DNA of 53,539 nucleotides, from the NCBI GenBank assembly GCA_017882305.1, contig JADGPU010000009.1, forward strand, positions 1 through 53,539. The letters run 5' to 3'. Of the stretch, positions 9,031-18,714 are shown one piece after another (the first letter of the stretch is position 1; every line of letters starts with the position of its first letter). Under the pieces are notes generated by a model, which made no database searches, was not told the DNA's origin, and saw only the letters and a list, made by a program, of their open reading frames with translations. This DNA is from Bacteroidales bacterium. GTDB taxonomy: Bacteria; Bacteroidota; Bacteroidia; Bacteroidales; VadinHA17. The position numbers and the translations under genes are program-made.

Positions 9031-9114
9031 GCCCGGATGGCGGAATTGGTAGACGCGCTGGTCTCAAACACCAGTGGCAGCAATGCTGTGCCGGTTCGAT
9101 CCCGGCTCCGGGTA
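9031..9114 (+). tRNA. tRNA-Leu (anticodon CAA)
   Basis: 84 nt class II tRNA with a long variable arm. The acceptor stem GCCCGGA pairs with TCCGGGT (one G-U pair) and is followed by discriminator A. The D-loop has GGTAGAC, the anticodon stem is CTGGT/ACCAG with loop CTCAAAC (anticodon CAA), and the T-arm is GCCGG-TTCGATC-CCGGC. The 3' CCA is not encoded. It reads UUG codons. Confidence 0.95.
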
Positions 9115-9130
9115 CTCTTTCAAACAAATA

Positions 9131-9164
9131 AAGCCTTGATACGCAACGATATCGAGGCTTTTTT
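9131..9164 (+). terminator. Rho-independent terminator after tRNA-Leu
   Basis: AAGCCTTGATA pairs with TATCGAGGCTT (one G-U) across an 8-nt loop and is followed by a run of six T. The same stem sequence recurs at 13965-13997. Confidence 0.85.
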
Positions 9165-9332
9165 GTTTATTGCTGCTGAAACGGGGTTGAACAATTTCTC
9201 AGTTATCAAATAATCAAACTAAACTTCTGTCAAAAACTGAACAATACATCTGGCTTTTATAAAATGCAGGAATAAATATTAAATTGCATATTATCGATAA
9301 TGGATTTATCTTAATACGTAAAAAAATCTGAA

Positions 9333-11162
9333 ATGAAACGATTCCCCTTAATGATTGGACTGCTTTTATCTGCTTGCTTTACTGTTGCTCAAACTGAGAC
9401 AGATACAATTACATATTCAAGGCAAGAGCTTCTTATACCCATGCGCGATGGAATTAAGCTTAATACTGTCATCTATTCACCTGATGGCATTTCAGAACCA
9501 ATGCCTTTCCTGTTTTTACGAACACCATATGGTGTAAGCGGGAGGCATTCACCTAATAAGGATGCTTATATCAGCGACATGGCTAAGGAAGGCTACATCT
9601 TTGTTTTTCAGGATATACGCGGCCGTTACAAATCCGAAGGGGTATTTGAAATGCAACGCATTATGAGGGACAAGAAAGATCCAAAATCAATCGATGAAAG
9701 TACCGATACTTATGATGCAATTGAGTGGTTACTTAAAAATATACCGAAGAATAATGGCAGAGTGGGAATGTATGGAGTCTCTTATGATGGGTGGACAACA
9801 ATGATGGGAACAATTGATCCTCATCCTGCTTTAAAAGCTGCATCAGAGCAGGCAACACCTTCCGATATGTATATAGGGGATGATTTTCATCACAATGGTG
9901 CTTTCAGACTTAGTTATTCATTTGAATATTCCTTTATGGAGGAGTTCTCAAGAAAAGACACTCTATTCTCATTTGACAAGTTTGATACATATGAATGGTA
10001 TCTTAAACTTGGACCGCTTTCAAATGTGAATGAGAAGTACTTCCATGGAAAAATACCTTCCTGGAACGATTTTGTAAAACATCCAAACTATGACGATTTC
10101 TGGCAGAAACAATCTATGGCATATCGTCTTGGAAGCCCCACGGTACCAATATTACATGTGGCAGGCTGGTGGGACCAGGAAGACTTTTACGGACCACAAA
10201 AAGCTTATGAGGTATTGGAAAAGCAAGATAAGTTTAATAAGAATTTTCTGGTAATTGGCCCATGGAATCATGGGGGATGGTCGTGGGGCCCGGGATCGGG
10301 TCTTGGAAATATTAAATTCGGCAGTCCAACTTCAGAAAAATTCAGAAAAGAAATTCAATCCCCCTTTTTTGCTTTTTATCTTAAGGGGAAGGGAAGCGGA
10401 AACTTCCCGGAGGCAACTACTTTTCAGACCGGATCAAATATTTGGAAAGACTATGATAACTGGCCGCCTCTGAATCTGACTAAAACTGAAAATCTGTATT
10501 TAGAAAGTGAAGGAAAGCTTTCATTTATACCACCTCAGGTAACTCAGGGTTTTGATGAATATTTATCCGACCCCTCCCATCCGGTTCCATATCGGTCGAG
10601 ACCTGTCGAAGAAACATATGGACCAGGTTCCCATTGGTATACCTGGCTGGTACAGGATCAGCGCTTTGTACAAAACCGCCCAGATGTACTGAGTTGGGAA
10701 ACTAACACATTAACTTCGGACATAGAGGTAACCGGAAATCTCATCGCGGATATTTTTGCCTCCACTTCTGGTACTGATGCCGACTGGATAGTAAAGCTCA
10801 TAGATGTCTACCCGGAAACATACCCGGAACAGTTCTATTTGGGAGGCTATCAGCTTATGGTAGCAAATGATGTATTCCGTGGTCGTTTTAGAAATGGCTT
10901 TATTAAACCTGAACCCGTTAAATCTGATCAGGTTTATGAATATAGAATTGATTTGCACGCAATAAACCATGTATTTAAAGCAGGTCATAAAATAATGGTC
11001 CAGGTACAGAGTAGCTGGTTCCCGATCATCGACCGGAATCCTCAGAAATTCGTTGCCAATATTTTCGAAGCCATAGACTCTGATTTTATTCCGACAACTC
11101 AGCGTATCTACCGATCGAAACAATTTTCATCAAATATCATACTTCCTGTCGTCAAAAAATGA
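9333..11162 (+). CDS. Secreted CocE/NonD-family alpha/beta hydrolase (alpha-amino acid ester hydrolase-like)
   Basis: 609 residues with a signal peptide (about 1-19, ending TVAQ). The alpha/beta-hydrolase core carries a nucleophile elbow GVSYDGW (Ser150), an acid in HVAGWWDQEDFYGP (Asp281) and a base in GPWNHGGWSWG (His313). The 32-residue Asp-His spacing is as in alpha-amino acid ester hydrolases. The C-terminal ~200 residues form the jelly-roll domain of the X-Pro dipeptidyl-peptidase/CocE family. It probably hydrolyses esters or amides of amino acids or dipeptides in the periplasm. It is a monocistronic gene after tRNA-Leu with its own upstream region (9165-9332, AT-rich). The exact substrate is unknown. 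Confidence 0.9.
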   Translation: MKRFPLMIGLLLSACFTVAQTETDTITYSRQELLIPMRDGIKLNTVIYSPDGISEPMPFLFLRTPYGVSGRHSPNKDAYISDMAKEGYIFVFQDIRGRYKSEGVFEMQRIMRDKKDPKSIDESTDTYDAIEWLLKNIPKNNGRVGMYGVSYDGWTTMMGTIDPHPALKAASEQATPSDMYIGDDFHHNGAFRLSYSFEYSFMEEFSRKDTLFSFDKFDTYEWYLKLGPLSNVNEKYFHGKIPSWNDFVKHPNYDDFWQKQSMAYRLGSPTVPILHVAGWWDQEDFYGPQKAYEVLEKQDKFNKNFLVIGPWNHGGWSWGPGSGLGNIKFGSPTSEKFRKEIQSPFFAFYLKGKGSGNFPEATTFQTGSNIWKDYDNWPPLNLTKTENLYLESEGKLSFIPPQVTQGFDEYLSDPSHPVPYRSRPVEETYGPGSHWYTWLVQDQRFVQNRPDVLSWETNTLTSDIEVTGNLIADIFASTSGTDADWIVKLIDVYPETYPEQFYLGGYQLMVANDVFRGRFRNGFIKPEPVKSDQVYEYRIDLHAINHVFKAGHKIMVQVQSSWFPIIDRNPQKFVANIFEAIDSDFIPTTQRIYRSKQFSSNIILPVVKK

Positions 11163-11269
11163 TAAATCCCTGTTTCTTAATAAGTTATGGTAATTAATAT
11201 ACAATCATCAGCTTAACGAACAAATAATAAAAAAGATTGTTTATTTAGTTGTAAACTAAAGGATAAATT

Positions 11270-11584
11270 ATGAAATATATTATGAAAGTCAGGTTTCCAA
11301 ATGAAACAGGTAACATTAGAATCAAGGACCCGCTATTTGGAAAGAAAATGCAGGAAATTCTCACGGAAGTGAAAGCTGAAGCAGTCTATTTCGCTACTAT
11401 TTGCGGTGGCAGGGGATGCTATGCAGTAGTTAATTTGGACGATGCGTCTCAAATGCCGGCAAAAGCTGAACCTTTTTTTCTTTGGCTTCAGGCTGAAGTT
11501 GATTTCATTCCGGTTATGACACTGGAAGACCTTGCCAAAGCTGGTCCCGCTATCGAAGCAGCCACTAAAAAATGGGGAGGATAG
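11270..11584 (+). CDS. Small conserved protein, possibly DUF3303-like dimeric alpha/beta fold
   Basis: 104 residues, no signal peptide. The sequence (KVRFPNETGNIRIKDPLF, then CGGRGCYAVVNLDDASQMPA and FLWLQAEVDFIPVMTLEDLA) resembles small proteins sometimes misannotated as pantothenate synthetase. They have the beta-alpha-beta pattern of a ferredoxin-like dimeric barrel. The coding frame is clear and the protein probably cytoplasmic. It stands alone between two unrelated genes. The family recognition is from memory and no activity can be assigned. Confidence 0.7.
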   Translation: MKYIMKVRFPNETGNIRIKDPLFGKKMQEILTEVKAEAVYFATICGGRGCYAVVNLDDASQMPAKAEPFFLWLQAEVDFIPVMTLEDLAKAGPAIEAATKKWGG

Positions 11585-11839
11585 TTTCAGCATTTTCTCT
11601 TCAGGAACAATCACAGGAGTCACCATATATGGATGACTTCTGTTTTTTTTGATATTGACGTCAGATAAAGTTTCTCAAATTCATTTTGTAATATGTAATT
11701 AATGATTTGGCTTACCACAATTGACAGAAGTTATAATTCCACTATATCACCCAACTTTTCTTTATTAAATCTGATTGGATCATTAATGGCCCGACATTTG
11801 GAATCCCCTGCGATGCGATTGATTTAAGTTGATATGCTC

Positions 11840-12619
11840 TTAGCTGACATGTAATTCTACTAATAACAGGAAGAGTATTCCAATAATAATTCTATAATAA
11901 CCAAAATACTTAAACCCATAATTCTGCACAATTCTAACAAATACTTTCACAGCAATCAATGCAGTAAAAAATGCGACTACCAGTCCAAGACTCAGTAAGA
12001 AAATTTCATGCCCGTAAAATTCAACTGGTGTTTTATACAAATCGTATCCGGTTGCAGCAAACATAGTAGGAACTGCAAGTAAAAAAGAAAATTCGATAGC
12101 TTGTTTTTTATCCAGCCCGTTAAATACTCCACCCACAATTGTTGCTGCCGCTCTCGACACACCCGGGATCATGGAAATACTTTGAAAAAGACCTATGAAA
12201 AAAGCATTCTTGTAGGAAATGCTTCCAAGTGTAGTTGTTTTACTTTCCTGGCTAACTACTTTTTTGTCAATCAGAATCAGAACGATTCCGCCCAAAATGA
12301 GAGATATAGTAACAATTATCGGATTGAACAAATAGGCTTTAATATAAGGATATGCCAAAATGCCAATAATCCCGGTTGGTATAAAAGCAATACCGAGTTT
12401 CAGGAATATAGAAATCTCTTTGAAAAAACGCTTGGTATATAGCAATACTATAGCCATGATAGCTCCAATCTGTATAGAAATCTCAAATGTTTTTACAAAA
12501 GCATCTTCCGGAATATTCATTATACTTGAAGCTAATATCATATGACCGGTAGATGATATCGGGAGGAATTCTGTTAAACCTTCAATGATTGATAAAACTA
12601 TTGATTGTATAATATTCAT
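11840..12619 (-). CDS. uppP: Undecaprenyl-diphosphatase (BacA/UppP type)
   Basis: 259 residues, an integral membrane protein with about eight hydrophobic helices. Family signatures are EGLTEFLPISSTGHMIL near residues 13-29 and PGVSRAAATIVGG near residue 150. It dephosphorylates undecaprenyl diphosphate to recycle the lipid carrier of peptidoglycan and O-antigen synthesis, and it gives bacitracin tolerance. Length is typical and key Glu, Ser and Arg residues are present. It is transcribed alone. The 255-nt gap after its stop (11585-11839) and the 302-nt gap before its start (12620-12921) show no further gene. Confidence 0.96.
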   Translation of the reverse strand: MNIIQSIVLSIIEGLTEFLPISSTGHMILASSIMNIPEDAFVKTFEISIQIGAIMAIVLLYTKRFFKEISIFLKLGIAFIPTGIIGILAYPYIKAYLFNPIIVTISLILGGIVLILIDKKVVSQESKTTTLGSISYKNAFFIGLFQSISMIPGVSRAAATIVGGVFNGLDKKQAIEFSFLLAVPTMFAATGYDLYKTPVEFYGHEIFLLSLGLVVAFFTALIAVKVFVRIVQNYGFKYFGYYRIIIGILFLLLVELHVS

Positions 12620-12921
12620 CCCATCTTATTTAATTCTGAAAATCATCTTTTAATTCGTCGGAAAGGTATCCTTTTTTAGCGTTTGATTGATGTCTGACTG
12701 ATATTTTAGCAAAGAATTAATAAAATCGCATTGAGTTCTGATTTCAAATTATATTCATTTCAAAATACTTTATTTCATCAGTATTCATTAGAAAAGAGGT
12801 AAGGAAGCAATAATAATAAACAAAAAAGTAAAATATTTGTTAGGACTGCATTAAACCTTTAAACAAAACGGATATCTAAGAGATATATTAAAATATTAAA
12901 CTTAAAACTAAATAAAAGATT

Positions 12922-13938
12922 ATGGAAATAAGAAAATTAATTTTCAGGTTATTCTTCTTTTTTATAGCAGGAAGTCTTTCATTATATTCATGCAAGAAGG
13001 AATCTTCAGGCTCCGGTGGGAACCCTCTTACAGGCAAGCAGACGATTCAGGTGCAAAATACCGATGCCCAGGATGCGATTGCGGATAAAACGGAGGAAGA
13101 TATTGACAGCAAACTTGACGAACTGCAAAACAATAATTATGCAGTTGCCGGTATGAAATCATACCTTTCTAATCTTACTGATACTGTTGTAATAACTGTT
13201 GATCACCCCGATACCACCACTTTCCCAAAAGTTGTTACACTTACATACTACAGCTATAAGGATAGTTCTGCAAATGAAACCATTATCAAAAACGGGAAAA
13301 TCACTGTCACAATTACAAGTGCTAATCCTACCCATCGAAGATTGGTTTCAAGATCGTTTGTATTTAGTAATTTCGCTGTGACCACAGATAGTACAACGAT
13401 TAAGTTTAATGGCACGCGAGTAGTCAGCAGGCAAAAAGCCTCTGTCAGATATACCGGGCTTCAATCGGTCAGAATATCTGTTACTGACAACATTACCGCT
13501 GCCATGAGCTTTGCCATAGCAACTACCGGTGAAACAGATACGCTTAGATTTACACGCAATGTTAGTAAAGTACGAACTGCCGTTTCACATTTCAGAAATA
13601 TTATATATTTACCTGGTGACCTTATTCACTTTTTCTTCAGGCATATTGCTTCGTCAGATACAATTACATATAACGGTACAGTTACAGGTATTAATGAAGA
13701 GGGTAATACCTATACTAAGACAATCACTTCCCCTATTACTGTTACAGAGTATCGAGGCAGCTTTGTAATCTCGTCCGGGACAATAACCTATGTGGTTGGT
13801 ACTGATTCATATGAAATAACTTTCAAGGTGGACCCTGCTCACAAGCATTTCACACTTGTAACAATTACAAACAATCTTACAGGCAAAACAAAGAGCTTCG
13901 ACCGCAGGTTTGGACGCATATTTAGAAGATGGTGGTAG
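12922..13938 (+). CDS. Hypothetical lipoprotein
   Basis: 338 residues. The signal peptide ends with the lipobox LYSC (Cys24), followed by a polar Ser/Gly-rich linker (KKESSGSGGNP). The rest is Thr- and Ser-rich with alternating beta-strand patterns and no recognised catalytic motif. A short basic C-terminus (FDRRFGRIFRRWW) is unusual. It is probably an outer-membrane lipoprotein with beta-rich extracytoplasmic domains. A strong terminator follows 26 nt after the stop. Function unknown. Confidence 0.8.
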   Translation: MEIRKLIFRLFFFFIAGSLSLYSCKKESSGSGGNPLTGKQTIQVQNTDAQDAIADKTEEDIDSKLDELQNNNYAVAGMKSYLSNLTDTVVITVDHPDTTTFPKVVTLTYYSYKDSSANETIIKNGKITVTITSANPTHRRLVSRSFVFSNFAVTTDSTTIKFNGTRVVSRQKASVRYTGLQSVRISVTDNITAAMSFAIATTGETDTLRFTRNVSKVRTAVSHFRNIIYLPGDLIHFFFRHIASSDTITYNGTVTGINEEGNTYTKTITSPITVTEYRGSFVISSGTITYVVGTDSYEITFKVDPAHKHFTLVTITNNLTGKTKSFDRRFGRIFRRWW

Positions 13939-13964
13939 ACTCCGGACAATCTTTCAAAAACAAA

Positions 13965-13997
13965 AAGCCTTGATATTATTTATCGAGGCTTTTTTTT
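13965..13997. terminator. Bidirectional rho-independent terminator
   Basis: AAGCCTTGATA/TATCGAGGCTT stem with a 5-nt loop, an A-run before and eight T after, so it can serve both the lipoprotein gene on the left and the minus-strand gene ending at 14023. The stem is identical to that at 9131-9160. Confidence 0.85.
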
Positions 13998-14022
13998 GAT
14001 TCTCGCCTGCCTCACATTTTAT

Positions 14023-14418
14023 CTACTTTTTGACTTTTGTAAATTTGTATTCACCTGTTTTTACTCCATCTTTACTAAATCCTGTCATGGTAAATGAATC
14101 AGGAGAATCAAGCACAAATTCATATTTTGCATAAATTATTGTAGGATCAAAATTTTTGACAAAATCCACATTCATCTTTTTTTCGGAGGTAAATGCACCA
14201 AGCCAGGTGGAAATAGTCCCGTCGAAGTAATACTGTACACCATAAAATTTCCCATCGGTTGTATTGAGAGAATTTAAATCTTTACGAATATGAGCTTTTT
14301 TATCTTTAATAAGATTGTAAACTTTTATCTCAAATGATTTCCCATAGGTTTGCATTTTCCATACTTCAATAGTGTCCTCGCCGGCATTATGATACCAGGT
14401 ACCCAGAAACTGACCCAT
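14023..14418 (-). CDS. Hypothetical protein, lipocalin-like pattern
   Basis: 131 residues, no signal peptide. It begins MGQFLGTWYHN and ends in beta-strand-like segments with SFTMTGFSKDGVKTGEYKFT. The early GTWY and the repeated strands recall small beta-barrel (lipocalin/FABP-like) proteins, but no family motif is certain. It is transcribed toward the shared terminator at 13965-13997. The 308-nt gap upstream (14419-14726) holds no other gene. The ORF is probably real; function unknown. Confidence 0.6.
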   Translation of the reverse strand: MGQFLGTWYHNAGEDTIEVWKMQTYGKSFEIKVYNLIKDKKAHIRKDLNSLNTTDGKFYGVQYYFDGTISTWLGAFTSEKKMNVDFVKNFDPTIIYAKYEFVLDSPDSFTMTGFSKDGVKTGEYKFTKVKK

Positions 14419-14687
14419 TAGTTTTTCTTGATTGTTAAGCTTTCACATAATCTGATCGGGACTGAATATGATGACGCTTTTACACAGTGGCGAAGAATTA
14501 TTCTAAAACCATAGTCTTCCATCTGGATTTTAACTTCAAATTCTCCGTCAATATTTTTATTATAACAGACTGATTAAATGCTATTTAATCAAGAAGTATC
14601 TCGTCACTTCATGTTAAACCCGGAAAGAATGATTAAATTTAGATAGTCAAATATTAAAGAACAATGAGAGGGGAAAACCCACTCTGC

Positions 14688-14705
14688 GGTTCCTGGGACG
14701 GAACC
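14688..14705 (+). other. Leader hairpin upstream of GH97 gene
   Basis: GGTTCC and GGAACC form a perfect 6-bp stem around a 6-nt loop, 21-38 nt before the GH97 start, followed by CCAAAATTTT. It lies in the untranslated leader and is GC-rich compared with its surroundings. It may affect translation or early termination; no function is demonstrated. Confidence 0.35.
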
Positions 14706-14726
14706 CCAAAATTTTAATAGCCGGAT

Positions 14727-16706
14727 ATGAAGAAACTGATCATCTGCATTATTGTATTTCTATGCTCCATTTTCCTGCAAGCCAAAGCGCAGAAATATGA
14801 AATCACTTCTCCCGACAGAAATATTGGAGTTCAGGTTGAAATTGGCAAGTCAATTTCGTACAATGTTAAATATAAGGATAAAGTTCTGATCCACCCTTCC
14901 GGAATATCTATGTTCTTTCAACCTGATATTTTTTTAGGCAAAGATCCTGTTGTTTCTGGCACGTTTACACGTTTTATAAATAGTAAAATCATCCCCGTAG
15001 TTAAGGAAAAACGGGCCATAATTCCTGATATATATAAGGAGCTCATACTCCGTTTCAATAACCATCTTGAGTTGCAATTCAGGGTTTACGATGATGGTGT
15101 TGCATACCGTTTTGCCACCAGACTGCCAGGTGAGATAACTGTAATTGATGAACTAGCCAGTTTTAATTTTCAGCCCGGAACGGTCATTTTTTATCCCCAG
15201 GTAACCAAACGAACCGATGCTGATATTTTTCACACATCATTTGAAGAACCATATAGTAAAGCTGACCTGGACACTCTTTCTGTAGATATGTTTGCATTCA
15301 CCCCGGTTTTACTTCAGTCGGAAGACCTTCCAAAAATTTTAATAACCGAATCGGATATTGATGATTATCCGGGAATGTTCCTGGTAAAAGGAAACGGATC
15401 TGGCCTGAAAGGCAGATTTGCACCCTATCCGCTTAAGGAAATTGTTTCGGGTGGAGGATTCAAACAGAAGCTGGCAGTTGAAAGAGCGTCTTATATTGCT
15501 AAAACAAAGGGTACCCGTACATATCCCTGGCGGATAATCGCCATTGCTCCGTCCGATGCTGACTTACTTATAAACGATCTGGTTTACCGGCTGGCACCCG
15601 ATCCGGGATTTTCTGATTTCTCGTGGCTAAAACCAGGTAAAAGCACCGAAGAATGGATAACCGGGTTAAACCTTTATAAAGTTGATTTTGAAGCGGGACT
15701 GAACACTCAGACCTATAAATACTATGTTGATTTTGCTGCTCGTTTTGGTTTTCAATATGTTATGCTTGATGCAGGCTGGTCGGATGTAAACGATTTATTC
15801 AATATAACACCCGGAATGGATATGGAAGAGATTACAGGATATGCAAAGAAGAAGGGAATCGGATTGATCTTATGGACTCAGGCACTGACAATTGAAAAAC
15901 AGATGGAACAGGCATTTCAACAATTTAAAAAATGGGATATTAAGATTGTCATGACAGATTTTATTGACCGTAACGACCAAATTGCTATAAATTTCCTGCA
16001 TCGGTTTGCTGGTGAATGTGCCAGTAATAAGTTTATGTGTATGATTCACGGAGCGCCGATACCTGCTGGTTTTTCCAGAACTTACCCTAATATGCTGGCC
16101 CGTGAAAGCGTACTTGGTTCGGAGTACAATGTATGGTCGTCCAAAGCAAATCCTCAGCACGACCTGATGTTACCTTTTATCAGGATGGTTGCCGGACCAA
16201 TGGACTATGAACCGGGAATTCTGCAAAATGCCACAAAAGAACAAACTGTTAAAATGGGCTTTGAAAAGGTCATTGCGCAGGGAACAAGCATGCACCAGAT
16301 TGCTATGTTTATAGTATATGAAAGCCCTCTGCAGCTTTTCTCAGGGAATTTGTCAGATGCTGTAAGGGAACCTGAGTTAATGGAATTGCTTGGCAAGATC
16401 CCTACTGTATGGGATGAGACAATTATCCTTGATGCGCAGTTGGGAAAGTATATTGTGGAAGCTCGAAGGAATGGAGATAACTGGTATCTGGCAGCAATGA
16501 ACGACTGGACTCCTCAGAAATTTTCAGTTGCACTTGGGTTCTTAAAGGATGGAGCGTATCAGGTTGAAACAGCTTCCGATGGTATTAATGCATCAAGAAA
16601 TCCACAGGATTACAGGTTGAGAAAGTCAGAAGTTACTCAAAAAGATACTCTGACTGTAAAACTCGCACCGGGAGGTGGGTTTATAGCTCGTATTTTAAAA
16701 AACTGA
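14727..16706 (+). CDS. Glycoside hydrolase family 97 (alpha-glucosidase/alpha-galactosidase)
   Basis: 659 residues with a signal peptide (about 1-21, ending QAKAQ). The N-terminal beta-sandwich (about 22-290; YEITSPDRNIGVQVEIG, VYDDGVAYRF) is followed by a TIM barrel (FQYVMLDAGWSD, GIGLILWTQ, DIKIVMTDFIDRNDQ) and a C-terminal beta domain ending in a GGGF segment. The Asp of MTDFIDRNDQ (about Asp411) sits where retaining GH97 alpha-galactosidases have their nucleophile, so a retaining enzyme is suggested but not proven. It acts in the periplasm on alpha-linked glucosides or galactosides. No susCD genes are adjacent. A GH36 remnant lies 5 kb away. Confidence 0.93.
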   Translation: MKKLIICIIVFLCSIFLQAKAQKYEITSPDRNIGVQVEIGKSISYNVKYKDKVLIHPSGISMFFQPDIFLGKDPVVSGTFTRFINSKIIPVVKEKRAIIPDIYKELILRFNNHLELQFRVYDDGVAYRFATRLPGEITVIDELASFNFQPGTVIFYPQVTKRTDADIFHTSFEEPYSKADLDTLSVDMFAFTPVLLQSEDLPKILITESDIDDYPGMFLVKGNGSGLKGRFAPYPLKEIVSGGGFKQKLAVERASYIAKTKGTRTYPWRIIAIAPSDADLLINDLVYRLAPDPGFSDFSWLKPGKSTEEWITGLNLYKVDFEAGLNTQTYKYYVDFAARFGFQYVMLDAGWSDVNDLFNITPGMDMEEITGYAKKKGIGLILWTQALTIEKQMEQAFQQFKKWDIKIVMTDFIDRNDQIAINFLHRFAGECASNKFMCMIHGAPIPAGFSRTYPNMLARESVLGSEYNVWSSKANPQHDLMLPFIRMVAGPMDYEPGILQNATKEQTVKMGFEKVIAQGTSMHQIAMFIVYESPLQLFSGNLSDAVREPELMELLGKIPTVWDETIILDAQLGKYIVEARRNGDNWYLAAMNDWTPQKFSVALGFLKDGAYQVETASDGINASRNPQDYRLRKSEVTQKDTLTVKLAPGGGFIARILKN

Positions 16707-16733
16707 TATCCGGTAAAGAGCAATGGACGTCTC

Positions 16734-18038
16734 TTATTTATGAGCCTTTATGATGGATATAAGATTTTCCCCAACCAGCCTGAAATTTTCAGGATTCCGG
16801 GGAGGAATAAGGTAAATGACAGCGCCGGGTTCCAGTCCCTTCTCAACGATTATATTTTTCTCGTTCGATTCGCCTGGTATAACAATCTCTTTAGTTTTGT
16901 TTTTTCCATATACGAATGGAATACTGTCGGATCCGGTTTGTACACACTCGGTGGGGATATAGATGGCATCATTAAAAGTTTTTATAATTATCTTGTTCCC
17001 GGTAGTCATTGTAGGTCGGAGAGCAGGATCAGAACCATCGATTTTAATCTGCACCTCAAACATTTTTGAATCGGAATTTGGCAACTGTTCACCGATATTC
17101 GCTATTGTGAACACTGTTCCGGTATATGCCTTTTCAGGAAAGGCATCTATATTTATGTTGGCCTTCTGGCCGGGTTTGATTTTACTGACATCTATTTCGT
17201 TAACATAGACTTTTGAAACCATTGATGAAAGATCAGGAAGTGTTGCTATTACTCTGTCAAAAGGATTTATTGTTGATCCGACTTTTCTTTTATTCCCATT
17301 CCTGTCTTTTTTATAGATAACCATTCCTGGAGCAGGTGCGGTAATAGTGAACTTTGATAAAAATTCCTGAAGATCGTTAACCAGTCTTATCTCTCTTGAA
17401 AGAAGCATTTTCTGGCGATTTAAATCTGCAAGATTTTGTGCAACAATCAGAGAATACCCCTTAATCTTCTGGTTAAGTGTCCGTTTAGCTTTATCCAGAG
17501 CTATTTCTGCCTGACGAATAGTCGCCGGCGGTTCATATTTCGATTGTGCGAGTGTTATTTCAGCCTCTTCCACCACATATCTTTGATTCTTGATATCATC
17601 TCTCTGATTTGTTAGCACTACAGCAGTATCAAGAATTTTCATGTCTACATTTGTCTGAAGAGTTTTAAGATTCTCAATCTCATCCTTTAATGTGTTTGCA
17701 TAAGATGATCTGTCAAGTTGTGCAATGTAATCACCCTCTTTTACAACTGTGCCCTCCGGTACAATATCCTGTATCTTAAGATCCATTGCGTGCATATTGA
17801 AGCCTCTGCCCGGTCCGCCACCATGATCTGATCCCATTACAATCTCTGGTCCTTTAATATCAATTGATCTTTCTGCAATTAACTCACCTGAATTTACCAC
17901 TGTTATTTCAAAAAGTCCTTTTTTAACCTTTGCAAAAGAATTGACGGTGTCTTTCTTAGATGTCATTTTGTTGAAAACAATTAAAGCTATAATTGCGACA
18001 ACAACTCCTCCTATAACCAGTATTCTTTTCATTATCAA
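16734..18038 (-). CDS. HlyD/RND-type periplasmic adaptor (membrane fusion protein)
   Basis: 434 residues. One N-terminal transmembrane helix (about residues 4-22) is followed by a split lipoyl-like domain (GELIAERSIDIKG, EGTVVKEGDYIAQLDRS). A coiled-coil hairpin (about 120-220) comes next, then the beta-barrel (VYVNEIDVSKIKPGQKANIN, AFPEKAYTGTV) and a membrane-proximal domain. Adaptors of this type link an inner-membrane ABC or RND pump to TolC. No pump or TolC gene is nearby, so this is an orphan adaptor whose partner must be elsewhere. A second ATG two codons on (18032) is equally possible as start. Confidence 0.88.
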   Translation of the reverse strand: MIMKRILVIGGVVVAIIALIVFNKMTSKKDTVNSFAKVKKGLFEITVVNSGELIAERSIDIKGPEIVMGSDHGGGPGRGFNMHAMDLKIQDIVPEGTVVKEGDYIAQLDRSSYANTLKDEIENLKTLQTNVDMKILDTAVVLTNQRDDIKNQRYVVEEAEITLAQSKYEPPATIRQAEIALDKAKRTLNQKIKGYSLIVAQNLADLNRQKMLLSREIRLVNDLQEFLSKFTITAPAPGMVIYKKDRNGNKRKVGSTINPFDRVIATLPDLSSMVSKVYVNEIDVSKIKPGQKANINIDAFPEKAYTGTVFTIANIGEQLPNSDSKMFEVQIKIDGSDPALRPTMTTGNKIIIKTFNDAIYIPTECVQTGSDSIPFVYGKNKTKEIVIPGESNEKNIIVEKGLEPGAVIYLIPPRNPENFRLVGENLISIIKAHK

Positions 18039-18227
18039 TTCAATATTTAAAGTCTTTTTTAATTGAAATAATTTTGCCGTGAAAGTATAAAAAATATTAT
18101 GAGTATCTGGAATTATGAATTTAAATTCCTGGATCGCTTAAAAATCAATGGACATATTTGAATGATTACCGATATGGTAACTTACAATTTCAGGATCCTT
18201 GGAAATGCATCAACCGATCTCTGATTC

Positions 18228-18710
18228 TTATAGCTCTTTAAGCATCCAGATATCGCAACCGAAATGACCTGACTTACCTAATGGCCCCTGTATAAATTTA
18301 AATCCCGCTTTTTCATATAAACTAATCGCCCTGCTTAATTCAGGAAGTGATTCCAGATATAACTGTCTGTATCCATTTCTTTTAGCTGAATCGAAGGTTT
18401 TTTCCATCAACTGCCAGCCTATCCCTTTGCCTCTTTGCAATGCTGACAGATAAAACTTAACCAGTTCAGCACAACCCTCAGGCAATCCCGGAGTCGGATA
18501 AACCCCACAACCGCCAATTATAACACTTTTTTCCTCAGCTATCCAGTACTCTGACCCGGCTGTCCTGAAAAGTTCATAAAGATTATCGGTAGTCGGGTCA
18601 AAATAAACCGTTCCGGGTCTGTGAATATTAAATTCCCTGAAGACCGTCCGGATAAGGTCTGCAATTTCTTTATTATCTTTTTCTTTTATGGGCCTGAAAG
18701 TAATTTCCAT
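18228..18710 (-). CDS. GNAT-family N-acetyltransferase
   Basis: 160 residues covering one GNAT fold. The acetyl-CoA pyrophosphate-binding loop is QRGKGIGWQLME (about residues 93-104), preceded by the beta4 strand ELVKFYLSAL and followed by YRQLYLESLPE and ISLYEKAGFKFI, all typical. It begins 4 nt after the stop of the DUF5916 gene, so the two are probably co-transcribed. The acetyl acceptor is unknown. Confidence 0.9.
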   Translation of the reverse strand: MEITFRPIKEKDNKEIADLIRTVFREFNIHRPGTVYFDPTTDNLYELFRTAGSEYWIAEEKSVIIGGCGVYPTPGLPEGCAELVKFYLSALQRGKGIGWQLMEKTFDSAKRNGYRQLYLESLPELSRAISLYEKAGFKFIQGPLGKSGHFGCDIWMLKEL

Positions 18711-18714
18711 TTTA

